Origin: JBBDJB01 sp040880125
GTDB lineage: Bacteria > Planctomycetota > Planctomycetia > Pirellulales > JBBDJB01
Direction of reading: 5' to 3'
Assembly (NCBI GenBank): GCA_040880125.1
Contig: JBBDJB010000002.1
Location: 1 to 55,383 of the forward strand
Length of the DNA stretch: 55,383 nucleotides
Shown here: positions 1 through 8,477 of the stretch, piece after piece
Position numbering within the stretch: position 1 is the stretch's first letter
Layout of the letters: each line of letters starts with the position of its first letter
The notes under the pieces: model-generated
The model's input: the letters and a program-made list of their open reading frames with translations, nothing else
Told to the model about the DNA's origin: nothing
Databases searched by the model: none
Position numbers and translations under genes: made by a program

Positions 1-50
1 TCCTGGCACCATAAGCACAAAAAAGTGAAGCCAAAACCACTGCTGTAGAA

Positions 51-208
51 CTAGCAGCCTGTTGATTTTTGAGGGCAGGCTGCTGCATCACACGGAAGTG
101 ATGCCAAAATGACGACGTAAGTCGTTATTTTGCGAGCCGTGAGGAGCTTTGCTCCGAACTTGGCGAGGTTGAAAAACGCCACGACGGCGTTTTTCAACAG
201 GCTGCTAG
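51..208. repeat. MITE-like element with 15-bp terminal inverted repeats
   Basis: Positions 51-65 (CTAGCAGCCTGTTGA) and 194-208 are perfect inverted repeats bounding 158 bp. Inside are further hairpins: a perfect 13-bp stem (168-180 with 186-198, loop ACGAC), a stem around 108-131 with one G-U type mismatch, and GCATCAC/GTGATGC near 85-104. There is no coding capacity. The shape fits a non-autonomous mobile element or a folded intergenic repeat. Both ends read CTAG, so a target duplication cannot be told from the repeat itself. Confidence 0.6.
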
Positions 209-239
209 ACGGACTGCCCGCGGGTTCCTTCAGCGCATG

Positions 240-279
240 AAAAAAGCGGGGCCGCGACTGCTTGAGTCGCGACCCCGCG
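240..279 (-). terminator. Rho-independent terminator of the glycine-rich protein gene
   Basis: Read on the minus strand, a 14-bp stem with one mismatch (247-260 pairing with 266-279) and a 5-nt loop is followed by a run of seven T (240-246). It lies 31 bases past the stop codon of the gene ending at 311, which is the classic intrinsic terminator arrangement. Confidence 0.8.
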
Positions 280-310
280 TGCGTTGCAAACGGTACGTGA
301 CCGTCAGGTG

Positions 311-1351
311 TTAGTCGGCGATCGCTCCGCCGATCGCTCCACCAATGGCCGCCCCACGGTTGCCACCGATGGCGCCGCCGATACCGGAGCCGATGCCGAC
401 GCCTTGGCGATAATCGCGATCGCCCCAGTTACCGCCTCGGCCATAGCCACCATAACCGTAGGGGCCGTAGCCGCCATAACCATAGTTGCCGTAACCGCCG
501 TAGGGATTGTAGCCGTAGCCACCGTAGCCACCCTGGTATCCGTCACCGTAGTAGTAACCACCACGGTATCCGGTCGAGTAGCGCTGCGGGCTGTAGTACA
601 TATCGCCCGAGTAGTAGCTCTGACTCGGATAGCTTCGGTACGTCCGGACATAGGTGTCCGGGGAGTACCGCGTCCACTGGTTACCGCTGTGATACATCCA
701 GTAGCCATCCGGCATCCAGTACCACCACTGATCGTTGTGGTACCGATAACGCCAGCGCGCTTCGCGGTCGCCATCGCGACGACCCTCGAGCTGAGCGCGA
801 TTGCCGTCTAAGCGGTCACCCTCGAACCGATCGCTATCACCATCGAAGCGATCCTGATCGTCACCGAAACGGCGCCGGTCGTCCTGGAAACGCTGCCGGT
901 CCTCGCCGAACTGGCGCTGATCGGTCTGCGCTTCTATCCCGGCCTGACCCTGACCTTGCACGTTGGGAGTCTGCGGGGGAACTTGCCCCGGCACGCCAGC
1001 CTGGCCCTGTGCTCCGGCCTGACCCTGCAGTTCGGCCTGACCCGGCGTCTGCGTTTGACCCGGCACGCCGGCTTGGCCTTGCGCTCCGGCCTGGCCTTGC
1101 AGTTCGGCCTGACCCGGCGTCGTAGCTTGACCCGGCACGCCCGCTTGACCCTGCGCAGCCGCCTGACCTTGCGTACCGGCTTGACCTGCAGCGGCACCCT
1201 GGGCACCTGCCTGCGCGCCAGCCTGACCGCCGGCCGCGGCACCACCGGCGCCGCCTGCGCCTCCGCCAGCGCCACCCGTTTGGGCGGCTACCGGCAGCGA
1301 CATCGAAGCCGCCAGCACCATTCCCATTGCATACAACCAAGTCGTTCTCAT
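311..1351 (-). CDS. Secreted glycine/glutamine/tyrosine-rich repeat protein with C-terminal glycine zipper
   Basis: No function is known. The 346-residue product has four parts. A signal peptide covers about residues 1-24 (hydrophobic core, then VAA-Q). A Gly/Ala/Gln region to about residue 140 contains about 2.5 copies of a 24-residue repeat (GQAGVPGQ..TPGQAELQGQ). A charged stretch has repeated RQFGEDRQRF-like units. A Tyr/Gly/Trp-rich part (WWYWMPDGYWMYH, then GGYGGYGYN) leads to a C-terminal glycine zipper (GIGGAIGGNRGAAIGGAIGG). Glycine zippers are common in outer-membrane-associated proteins, so surface or outer-membrane association is an inference. It stands alone, with its own terminator. 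Several long overlapping frames on both strands are by-products of the repeated GC-rich sequence. Confidence 0.8.
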   Translation of the reverse strand: MRTTWLYAMGMVLAASMSLPVAAQTGGAGGGAGGAGGAAAGGQAGAQAGAQGAAAGQAGTQGQAAAQGQAGVPGQATTPGQAELQGQAGAQGQAGVPGQTQTPGQAELQGQAGAQGQAGVPGQVPPQTPNVQGQGQAGIEAQTDQRQFGEDRQRFQDDRRRFGDDQDRFDGDSDRFEGDRLDGNRAQLEGRRDGDREARWRYRYHNDQWWYWMPDGYWMYHSGNQWTRYSPDTYVRTYRSYPSQSYYSGDMYYSPQRYSTGYRGGYYYGDGYQGGYGGYGYNPYGGYGNYGYGGYGPYGYGGYGRGGNWGDRDYRQGVGIGSGIGGAIGGNRGAAIGGAIGGAIAD

Positions 1352-1890
1352 GGTAGGCTCCTTCTCTCAGTTCATGACTGCGCCGCGCGGACATCGGCCC
1401 GAACGATTCGGGCTCCAAAGTTGCGCCCACACACCGCGTTAACCAGCTCGCTATTGGGGACGAGCCGAAACTTTCCCTTGCTATTCAGAGCGATCGCACG
1501 TGGCAGATTTATACGCAAGTGGTGTGCCAAGGTGCCTGGCCGGTGCAAGGTGCGCCAGAAACCCCGCCACTTTTGCGGCGGCTATGGGTGAATTTCCGCC
1601 GGAGGACGCCCAGGCCGCCTCGGTAGCACAGGCCGGGTTGGGAGGATCATCATCTGCGGTAGCCCAAAGAACCGCGAGAACCACCGCAGCAAAACTGCAA
1701 ATCGTGTCGGGGTCGGCGCCAAACTGTCAGAATCTTCGAGGTGCGAACACCACCACTGGTGGGGTGCCCTGATCGCGCTGCTCACGCACCTGCGCTGGAG
1801 TCGCACGTGCAGATGAAAACGTCCCCAGTACGATGAAGAAGAAGCAGAAGAAGGCACGCTCGCCATCACAGTGGCCGGCGTGAGCGGGCG
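1352..1890. other. Intergenic region without a supported gene
   Basis: This 539-base gap lies between the start of the glycine-rich protein gene and the stop of the histidine kinase gene, both on the minus strand. Short open frames exist on both strands, but none has a recognisable protein or a good ribosome binding site. The promoter of the glycine-rich gene should lie near 1352-1480; I see no clear hexamer pair. Confidence 0.5.
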
Positions 1891-3642
1891 CTACTTGGAG
1901 TTTTGTACCATGGTGTGGCGCTCTGCGGGCTGCGGCTGCACAGCCGGAAGTTCGAGCGTGAAGCAGCTCCCCTGCTCCGGCTCGCTGGCGACGTGGATCC
2001 GCCCGCCGTGTTCTTTCAGAATCTTCTGGCTGACCGGCAGCCCCAGCCCGGTGCCACGGCCGCCCTTCTTCGAGACGAAGATCGAAAAGATATTCTCCAG
2101 ATCGTCGCGCGATATACCGGCACCGTTATCGCGCACCATCACACGCGCGAGCGCCGCATCGGCGGCATAACTCGTGCTCACGGTCACACAGCCCGACTCC
2201 CGGCCGTCGCAGGCGTCGATCGCGTTGGTAATCACATTCAGCACCGCGCGGTGCAGACCCTCAGGGTCGAACAATAAAACCGGTATCTGCGGATCAGGCT
2301 TCCAGTCCATTTTCACGCCCGCCTCGTCGGCCCGGCTCTGCATCAGCTCGACGACGTCGGCGACCATATCGTTGAGTTGACTGGCGACCGGCTGCGGCTC
2401 GCGTTCCTTGCTGAAGGTGAGCATGTCGAGGACCAGCGTCGAGATCCGCTGCTGATTCTTCTCGACGATATCCCAGCCCTTGCGAATCGTCTCGGCCGCG
2501 GCGATCAGCTTTGGCGAGTCGACCGGCTCTCGCTCCGCCGCCTGGCGGTGGTCTCCCAACCCCATCTCGATCAGGTAACTTCCGCCGCGCACGCCCTGCA
2601 GGATGTTCTTTATGTGATGCGAAAGCGTGGCGATCGTCTGCCCGACGGCGGCCAACCGCTCGGCCTGCACCATTGCCTTGTAATAAGAGGTGTCCTCGAT
2701 CGCCAAGGCGGCCTGGTGGCCGATGGCGATCATCAGCTTCAGGTGCTCCTCGGTGAATTTGTTGGCGCTGCCCGGCTGCTGCAGCAGCTTTTGCGGACTG
2801 GTTGAGGTGTCGATGTAGACGACCCCCACCATGTCGTAGCGGCCCTGCATGGGCACGCAGATCGCCTCGCGGACGCCCATTTGTAGAATACTCTGGGCCG
2901 GATTCCAGCGGTCGTCGTCGCGGGCGTTGCTGGTCAGCACGCCTTCATTCTTCTCGACGACGTAATCCAAGATGGTCTGGCTGATGGTGATCCGCTGCTC
3001 GGTCTTGGCCCCGCGGCGATGGCGGCGCACTTTCGGCGCCAGCTCGCCCGACTCCGGCTGCTTGAGCATGATGCAGCCGCGGTCGGCTTCCACCCATTCG
3101 AAGATCATATCCATGATGCGGCTGAGAAGCTGGTCGATGTCCAGCGTGTGGCTCACGGCCAGCGCCGTGCGGTACATGATCTGCAGATTGCTACGGGCCC
3201 GAGCAAGCCAGGGACTGCGCGTGTCGTCGACGCTCAAATCGAATAGCGCGCTGCCCTCCTCCTGGCTCATCGACCGGACGATCCGCGAGTTGTCGTTCGC
3301 GGGGCGTCGCGAGACGATGTCGATCATCTCGTCCAGATCGTCGGCCGAAGGTTCGGCGAAGCCGGTGTACAGCAGCAGCGTGCGGCCGAGTTGGAGCTGG
3401 TCGCCGCTGGAAAGAAGCTGCTCCTTGACCGGCGTACCGTTGACGAACGTGCCGTTGGAGCTGTCTAGATCGACAACCGTGTACGAGTTGTCGGTACGGC
3501 GCAGCCGCGCATGGCTGCGGGAGACCTCGGTGTCGTGAAGTTGGACACTGTTGGAGGCGTCGCGGCCGATCTCGACCGTGTCCTGGTCCATCTCGAAGCG
3601 CGTTCCCTGGTCGCGCCCTCGGATGACAAACAACGACGGCAC
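1891..3642 (-). CDS. Cytoplasmic sensor histidine kinase with FHA and GAF domains
   Basis: This 583-residue kinase has no signal peptide or membrane segment. The N-terminal FHA domain (about residues 1-95; GRDASNSVQLHDTEVSRSHARLRR, SSNGTFVNG) should bind phosphothreonine peptides. A GAF domain follows (about 150-320; ADRGCIML, CVPMQGRYDMVGVVYID). The HisKA segment has the probable phospho-acceptor in LSHHIKN near residue 341. The ATPase domain has an N box (NVITNAIDACDG), G1 (VRDNGAGIS) and G2 (GTGLGLPVSQKIL). It lies 42 bp downstream of a receiver-only gene on the same strand, so the two are probably an operon and a two-component pair. The input signal is unknown; FHA suggests crosstalk with Ser/Thr kinases. 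Confidence 0.92.
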   Translation of the reverse strand: MPSLFVIRGRDQGTRFEMDQDTVEIGRDASNSVQLHDTEVSRSHARLRRTDNSYTVVDLDSSNGTFVNGTPVKEQLLSSGDQLQLGRTLLLYTGFAEPSADDLDEMIDIVSRRPANDNSRIVRSMSQEEGSALFDLSVDDTRSPWLARARSNLQIMYRTALAVSHTLDIDQLLSRIMDMIFEWVEADRGCIMLKQPESGELAPKVRRHRRGAKTEQRITISQTILDYVVEKNEGVLTSNARDDDRWNPAQSILQMGVREAICVPMQGRYDMVGVVYIDTSTSPQKLLQQPGSANKFTEEHLKLMIAIGHQAALAIEDTSYYKAMVQAERLAAVGQTIATLSHHIKNILQGVRGGSYLIEMGLGDHRQAAEREPVDSPKLIAAAETIRKGWDIVEKNQQRISTLVLDMLTFSKEREPQPVASQLNDMVADVVELMQSRADEAGVKMDWKPDPQIPVLLFDPEGLHRAVLNVITNAIDACDGRESGCVTVSTSYAADAALARVMVRDNGAGISRDDLENIFSIFVSKKGGRGTGLGLPVSQKILKEHGGRIHVASEPEQGSCFTLELPAVQPQPAERHTMVQNSK

Positions 3643-3684
3643 GCTGTCGCCCTCCCGACGTGAGAAACCTCGGCCGCTGCGATG

Positions 3685-4044
3685 CTACAGCGGTTCACCC
3701 AGCAGGTCTTCAATTCTACGGACCAGCGGAGCGTAATGGTAGGGTTTCTCGATGAACTGGCCGCCTGGCACGCGCATACCGGCGCGGCGGGCGCTGCCGA
3801 TGATCACCAGCGGGGTTCGGCGCTGGCGCGCGGCCGCTTCAAACTCCCCCCAGTCGGAATCGCCGCCGTGAAGCTCCAGGTCGAGCACAATCACGTCCGG
3901 CCGGCACGTCCGCGCCAGCTCGAGCCCTTCGGCCGCCTGGCGGGCTTCGTAAATCCGTGTCCCGAGCCGCGTCAGCGCCGTGCGGAGCACTTCACGCGAT
4001 TCATCCGATTCGTCAACGATTAGTACGCTTCGCTGGGGAGACAA
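3685..4044 (-). CDS. Single-domain response regulator
   Basis: This 119-residue protein is a receiver domain only. Visible features are an acidic pocket near D11/E12 (LIVDESDES), the probable phospho-acceptor D55 (DVIVLDLE), a Ser in the Thr/Ser switch position (VIIGSA) and the conserved Lys in FIEKPYHY. It has no output domain, so it probably works through protein contacts or as a phosphate relay. It is the first gene of a likely two-gene operon with the FHA-GAF kinase 42 bp downstream. The usual DD pair reads D-E here, a mild departure. Confidence 0.88.
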   Translation of the reverse strand: MSPQRSVLIVDESDESREVLRTALTRLGTRIYEARQAAEGLELARTCRPDVIVLDLELHGGDSDWGEFEAAARQRRTPLVIIGSARRAGMRVPGGQFIEKPYHYAPLVRRIEDLLGEPL

Positions 4045-4333
4045 TGACGCACCTCCGTGTACGTTTTTGATCCGGGTGAGGCAGGCGGGCGATCGCCGCG
4101 AGCATCCTTGCTACGGCGATCCGGCCGGTAAGGCGGCGAACCATAGCGGAACCGGCCAGCGGTGTCAAAACCGCTTTTTGCGGCCCCGCGGCGACCGCGG
4201 TTGAATCCAGCGCTGCGAAGGGGCAACCGGTGAAATCCTCTCTAGCCCGTGCCAGGTGCAGCCGCTACACTACGCGACTTTTTCGTCGAACACTCGCCAC
4301 TTCCGAGGGCACCCATTCGCGCCGGCTTGTCGC

Positions 4334-5464
4334 ATGAACTACGATCCGCTGCAGCGACCGCGAAGCGCGTGCCGACAGCCGGCCGGTCGGCCTGGGCGGG
4401 GCGAGCGCACTGGCAGGCAGTGTCGCGCGACTCGCTGCATCAGGCGGCGCGGACCACGTAGATCCGCGCTTATTCGTACCCTTCTCGGAGTGGCGATCAT
4501 CGCCACGGCGCTGCCGGTCCCGGCACAGCAAGCCGGCTCGCCCGTCGATCGAAGTGCCCCGCTGGTCCAATACATCAATGCCGACGACTACCGCGTTGAG
4601 TTCGACGGCGTTGAAGTCAACGGTTACCGGCACGAAGCGTCGGTGCTGTCACAGCCGGCGATCTCACCGTACGCGTCGGCGGGGCCGCTACCGGACGCGT
4701 ATTGGACATGGCAGCTTCTGCCCGACGGGCTGCTCTATCGCGCGTACCTGGCGGGAATGAAAGAGTCGCGGTTGGCAGGCGTCTGGCATTACGACCAGCA
4801 CGCCGGTTGGCTGTTGGACGCCACGCTGGGCGGCCGAGTCGGGCTTCTGCGTTATGGCTCCGTCGACGCCCGCTTCGCCGACGGCTGGCAATTGGACGTG
4901 GAAGGCGCCTCCTTTCCGCGATTGAATCTCGAACAGGAGTGGGACCTGGACTCGGCAGACTTTCGCGTCGGTGTGCCGCTCACTTTTGCCCGTGGCCCTT
5001 ATCGGGTGAAGCTGGCCTACTATCATCTCAGCTCGCATTTGGGCGATGAGCTGGCGATTCGCCAACCGGCGACGCTGGCTTCGCGCATCAACTACAGCCG
5101 CGACGTGGTCGTGGTGGGGATGTCGTATTATCCGCTGCCGGTGTGGCGGCTCTACGGAGAGACCGGCTACGCGGTGGCCGACGACGGCGGCAGCGAGCCT
5201 TGGGAGTTTCAGTTCGGCGTCGAGTTCGCTCCCGCCTGTGCCGACTCGTATGTAGGCGCCCCGGTGATTGCCGTGGGGGCACACTTGCACGAGGAGGTCG
5301 ACTTCGGCGGGCAGCTCACCGCCATGGCCGGCTGGCAATGGCAGGGAATCAGCGGTCACACGTTTCGCACCGGCGTTCATTATCTCAACGGCAAGTCGAG
5401 CCAATTCCAGTTCTTCGACCAAAGCGAGGAGCATTTCGGCTGGGGCATCTGGTACGACTTTTGA
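4334..5464 (+). CDS. DUF1207 domain secreted protein
   Basis: The product resembles the DUF1207 family, seen mostly in planctomycetes and related bacteria, with no known function. A basic N-terminal stretch leads to a hydrophobic segment (RTLLGVAIIATALPVPA-Q) that reads as a signal peptide. The rest is rich in aromatic and Gly residues with alternating patterns (WTWQLLPDGLLYRAYLAG, YRVKLAYYHLSSHLGDE, VVVGMSYYPLPVWRLYGETGYA) that suggest an outer-membrane beta-barrel. This is inference. The open frame extends upstream to a GTG at 4256. I chose ATG 4334, but neither start has a convincing ribosome binding site and a start nearer the signal peptide is possible. Confidence 0.75.
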   Translation: MNYDPLQRPRSACRQPAGRPGRGERTGRQCRATRCIRRRGPRRSALIRTLLGVAIIATALPVPAQQAGSPVDRSAPLVQYINADDYRVEFDGVEVNGYRHEASVLSQPAISPYASAGPLPDAYWTWQLLPDGLLYRAYLAGMKESRLAGVWHYDQHAGWLLDATLGGRVGLLRYGSVDARFADGWQLDVEGASFPRLNLEQEWDLDSADFRVGVPLTFARGPYRVKLAYYHLSSHLGDELAIRQPATLASRINYSRDVVVVGMSYYPLPVWRLYGETGYAVADDGGSEPWEFQFGVEFAPACADSYVGAPVIAVGAHLHEEVDFGGQLTAMAGWQWQGISGHTFRTGVHYLNGKSSQFQFFDQSEEHFGWGIWYDF

Positions 5465-5680
5465 GCTTCGTTTTTTTCTTCTGGCTGAACCTGTTGGAGG
5501 TCTGCGGTGGCACGCCCTCTTGGCGACGAGGAGCCTGCAGTCACCCTCTCCGCAAGGCGAGGGGCGATTGAATCTCGTGGCGGATCTCTGTGGCACCGCC
5601 CAATCTTGCCAGGCAAGGCCGAATCGCCTACTCTCTGGCCGCTCCCAAACGCCGGTGCGAAGGCTCGCCGGCGGCGGAAA

Positions 5681-5689
5681 TGGTACAAT
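5681..5689 (+). promoter_or_regulatory. Extended -10 promoter candidate for the C25 peptidase gene
   Basis: TGGTACAAT matches the extended -10 form TGnTATAAT at all but one base. It stands out in GC-rich sequence 68 bases before the chosen start at 5757. No clear -35 hexamer is seen, which is tolerable for an extended -10. Confidence 0.4.
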
Positions 5690-5756
5690 TGGCTGGCCCG
5701 CAGCATGCGGATAGCCGCTCGTCTCAATGTCTCGCCGGTCCGGCGACCGATCTGCC

Positions 5757-7325
5757 ATGACGCTGTACTCCTTACTACTGGCGGCGGTTATCTCGGCGAC
5801 GCCCGAACCCTCGCCCCGCGACGTAGTCGTCGTATGTCCCGTGGATCTGCGGGAGGGTCTGGCCGAGTGGACCCAGCATCGCCAATCGCAGGGTTACCGC
5901 ATCCATTTGACGGCTAGCGGAGCCACGCCCGACGCTGTCCGGCTTCGCGTGCGGAAAGCCGCCGCTGGGCGGTCGCTGGCGGCCCTCGTGCTGATCGGCG
6001 ATGCCGCTAGCGATGACGGAACGCTGGACCCCGGTCGCTGCGTTCCGGTCGCCACCGTCGCCGCCCGAGTGAACGTGCGCTTCGGTTCCGAGCCAGAGAT
6101 CGCCACCGACGCGTGGTATGCCGACTTGGACGACGACGGGCTGCCGGACGTGCCCGTCGGTCGGATTCCCGCCGACAGTGCTGCGGAGTTGGCAGCGATC
6201 GCAAGGCGAACCGTCGCCTACGAGCGTAGCGACGATTTCAGCCCCTGGAGGCAACGGATTCATTTTGTGGCCGGGGTGGGCGGGTTTGGTCCGGTGACTG
6301 ATGCCGGCGTCCAGTGGGCCGCCGAGCGGTTGATCGCCCGCGCGGTGCCGCCCACCTATCGCACGGCAATGACGCACGCCCTGCCGGACAGCCGCTATTA
6401 TCCCGGGGCGGATTTTCGCACACACGCGTTGGGCCGGCTGAATGACGGCTGCCTGTACTTCGTCTATCTCGGCCACGGCAGTCCCCGGGGGTTGCATCAC
6501 CAGACCGGCGCGGCCGAGCCGCTACTATCGACCGACAATCTCTCGCAGGTTCGCTGCGCGGCGACCGGGCCGATCGCGCTGTTGATGGCGTGTCACGTGG
6601 CGGCGTTCGACGGCCCGACCGATTGCATCGCCGAAGAATTGCTCCGCTGCGAGGCCGGGCCGGTGGCGGTGATCGGGGGAACCCGGGTGACGATGCCCTA
6701 CGGTATGGCCGCATTGGGAGCAGAACTGGCCGAGCAGCACTTCACCCGCCAATGCACCACCCTGGGCGAGATGTTGCACCAGGCAAAGCGGGCGACACTC
6801 ACCGGCGAGCGTTCCCGTGGGGCACGCGCCGCACTCGATGTGACCGCCGCCCTGTTGAGCCCCCCGCCCGCCGAGCTGGAGCAGCAACGTCGCGAGCACG
6901 TCCACCTGATGCAACTGATCGGCGACCCGCTGCTGCAACTGAGCCATCCCAAGCGGCTGGAACTGGAAGCCGAGGCGATGGTTGCCGCCGGCGCGGAACT
7001 GTACGTCGAGGGCACCGCCGAAGTCTCCGGCCGGTGCACGATCGAACTGGTCGGTCCCCCGCTTTCCGGGATGCTCGATGTCAACTTGGAAGCGAAGCGA
7101 TCGGAGGCCGACGGCACGCTGGCGCGCTACCTGCGGGCGAACGACCCGTCGCTGGCCGCAGTGGAGTGCCGCGCGTCCGAGGGCCGTTTTGAGGCGGTGC
7201 TAAAGATACCGGCGACAGCGCTCGCCGGCACGTGCCGTCTCCGCGTGTACATCGAAGGCAGCGGCCAGTGGGCCGCCGGCTCTCGCCCGGTTCAGATCAC
7301 CCGGGCAAGCGCGTCGGAGCGGTAG
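5757..7325 (+). CDS. Gingipain-like cysteine peptidase (peptidase family C25)
   Basis: The protein (522 residues from ATG 5757) has the C25 fold signature. It has a Rossmann-like N-terminal part (DVVVVCPVDLREGLAEW, LAALVLIGDA), an Asp-rich YADLDDDGLPDVPVGRIP segment and the catalytic pair His240 (YLGHGS) and Cys279 (LMACHVA). The 39-residue spacing is close to that in gingipains. The C-terminus (about 400-522) is a beta-rich domain resembling the Ig-like part of gingipains. The start at 5757 places a signal peptide (MTLYSLLLAAVISA) at the N-terminus; the frame also reaches an ATG at 5727. It is probably secreted or periplasmic. Many bacterial C25-like proteins have roles in secretion or surface processing; the substrate here is unknown. 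Confidence 0.82.
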   Translation: MTLYSLLLAAVISATPEPSPRDVVVVCPVDLREGLAEWTQHRQSQGYRIHLTASGATPDAVRLRVRKAAAGRSLAALVLIGDAASDDGTLDPGRCVPVATVAARVNVRFGSEPEIATDAWYADLDDDGLPDVPVGRIPADSAAELAAIARRTVAYERSDDFSPWRQRIHFVAGVGGFGPVTDAGVQWAAERLIARAVPPTYRTAMTHALPDSRYYPGADFRTHALGRLNDGCLYFVYLGHGSPRGLHHQTGAAEPLLSTDNLSQVRCAATGPIALLMACHVAAFDGPTDCIAEELLRCEAGPVAVIGGTRVTMPYGMAALGAELAEQHFTRQCTTLGEMLHQAKRATLTGERSRGARAALDVTAALLSPPPAELEQQRREHVHLMQLIGDPLLQLSHPKRLELEAEAMVAAGAELYVEGTAEVSGRCTIELVGPPLSGMLDVNLEAKRSEADGTLARYLRANDPSLAAVECRASEGRFEAVLKIPATALAGTCRLRVYIEGSGQWAAGSRPVQITRASASER

Positions 7326-7385
7326 CTTCACCGCAATCACCGCGGCGATTGACTACGCACAAGACGGCGGACCAGAACCAACCGG

Positions 7386-8054
7386 CTATTGCGATTTCCG
7401 CCGCCGTTGCCAGAAGACCAGGCATGATCCGACGGCCCCGCAGGTGAACAGTGCCAGCGCGCTGGGCTCGGGAATCGGCTCCGATGCGGCGGCCAGGGTG
7501 AAGGACGAGGAGGCCACGGGACCAAACACGACGATTCCGCCGCCCGCCTGGGGCGTGATCTTCGCCCCGTTGTAGGTCAGCAGAAACGAGCCGCCGATGA
7601 AGTGGTCCAGATTCTGCCCCGACGTATTGGTGCCGATGCCGGAGATCTCGGCCTGAATCGCTCCGCCGCCGACGATACTGGGCGGAGTGACAAATGCCAT
7701 GTGCGACGCCGGACCGATGAGGAACTCCACATCCACGGCACCCGGACCGACGCCGAAGGTCAACAGAATCGGATCCATGGTGATCATGGCGGCCAGGGAA
7801 GTGAACGTGGAGAGGTCCATGCTCAGCGGTCCGCCGCCAAAGTTGGTCAACCCGAAGTTGTCGTCCGACATCACGGTACTGGTGCCGGCAATGCCCCCGG
7901 CTCCATCGGTGCCGACGAAAGCGAAGCCGCTGACGAATGTGGGTTCCGCAACCGCGGTGGCCGCCTGAGAAAGCAGCAGCGAGGTGCAAACCAACGCCCC
8001 GGCCAAGACCGGAAGTTTCAAACGTCGAACGCCAAGAGGAGACTGCGATATCAT
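7386..8054 (-). CDS. PEP-CTERM sorting domain protein
   Basis: The 222-residue product has a signal peptide (VRRLKLPVLAGALVCTSLLLSQAATAVA). A beta-rich body of about 150 residues follows. The C-terminus is a PEP-CTERM tail: the motif IPEPSALAL, a hydrophobic span and a basic end (WQRRRKSQ). In the PEP-CTERM/exosortase system this tail directs membrane processing and surface export by an exosortase, which is not in this window. The start was set at ATG 8054 because the signal peptide follows it; the frame stays open to 8165. It is convergent with the C25 peptidase gene. The body matches no family I can name. Confidence 0.85.
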   Translation of the reverse strand: MISQSPLGVRRLKLPVLAGALVCTSLLLSQAATAVAEPTFVSGFAFVGTDGAGGIAGTSTVMSDDNFGLTNFGGGPLSMDLSTFTSLAAMITMDPILLTFGVGPGAVDVEFLIGPASHMAFVTPPSIVGGGAIQAEISGIGTNTSGQNLDHFIGGSFLLTYNGAKITPQAGGGIVVFGPVASSSFTLAAASEPIPEPSALALFTCGAVGSCLVFWQRRRKSQ

Positions 8055-8081
8055 AGTTGTCCGATCAAAATAGTTGTCCGA
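8053..8081. repeat. 12-bp direct repeat overlapping a gene start
   Basis: ATAGTTGTCCGA occurs at 8053-8064 and again at 8070-8081, 17 bp apart. The first copy covers the start codon of the PEP-CTERM protein gene on the minus strand, and the second lies just upstream in its leader. It could be a regulator binding site or a small duplication. Confidence 0.5.
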
Positions 8082-8477
8082 CCAAAGTTGCCTGCTGACA
8101 AAGTGAACTGAAAACGCATTCTGTTTGTGCCGGATCGCCCTCTCCCACGAGGGAGAAGGATTCACCGGCCACTGCTGACCCGCCCAGCCGTGCCTTCATC
8201 CGTCCGAGCGGCACCGGCCGTTCGTCTACCAGTTGATCCGCTTGTTTCGTCGCCGATGGATACCACGATTGGACGCCACCGCATCGCGTTTCCCCCCGGT
8301 GGGCGGCTGGCGGCGCGAACGCAGCGGCGGATTGTTTTGCTTGCTCCGTCCGCTATCCGCGGAGTAGTCAAAGCCGCCATCGGCGTCGCTGGAATACTTG
8401 GCCATTCGCGTTCCTCGATTTGGTTCGCGGAAATTAAGTGTTACCGTCCGAAATTTGTGTCGCCTTGAGTTTCCCGT
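8055..8477. other. Intergenic region with a degenerate family A hairpin
   Basis: This 423-base gap holds the direct repeat noted above and a short imperfect palindrome near 8138-8160 (CCCTCTCCCACGAGGGAGAAGG) that resembles interspersed repeat family A. No gene is supported here. Confidence 0.45.

Noticed and set aside
4688..5758. Long minus-strand frame opposite the DUF1207 gene
   Set aside because: It mirrors a better-supported plus-strand gene; GC-rich codon use leaves long shadow frames on the other strand. No domain is recognisable.
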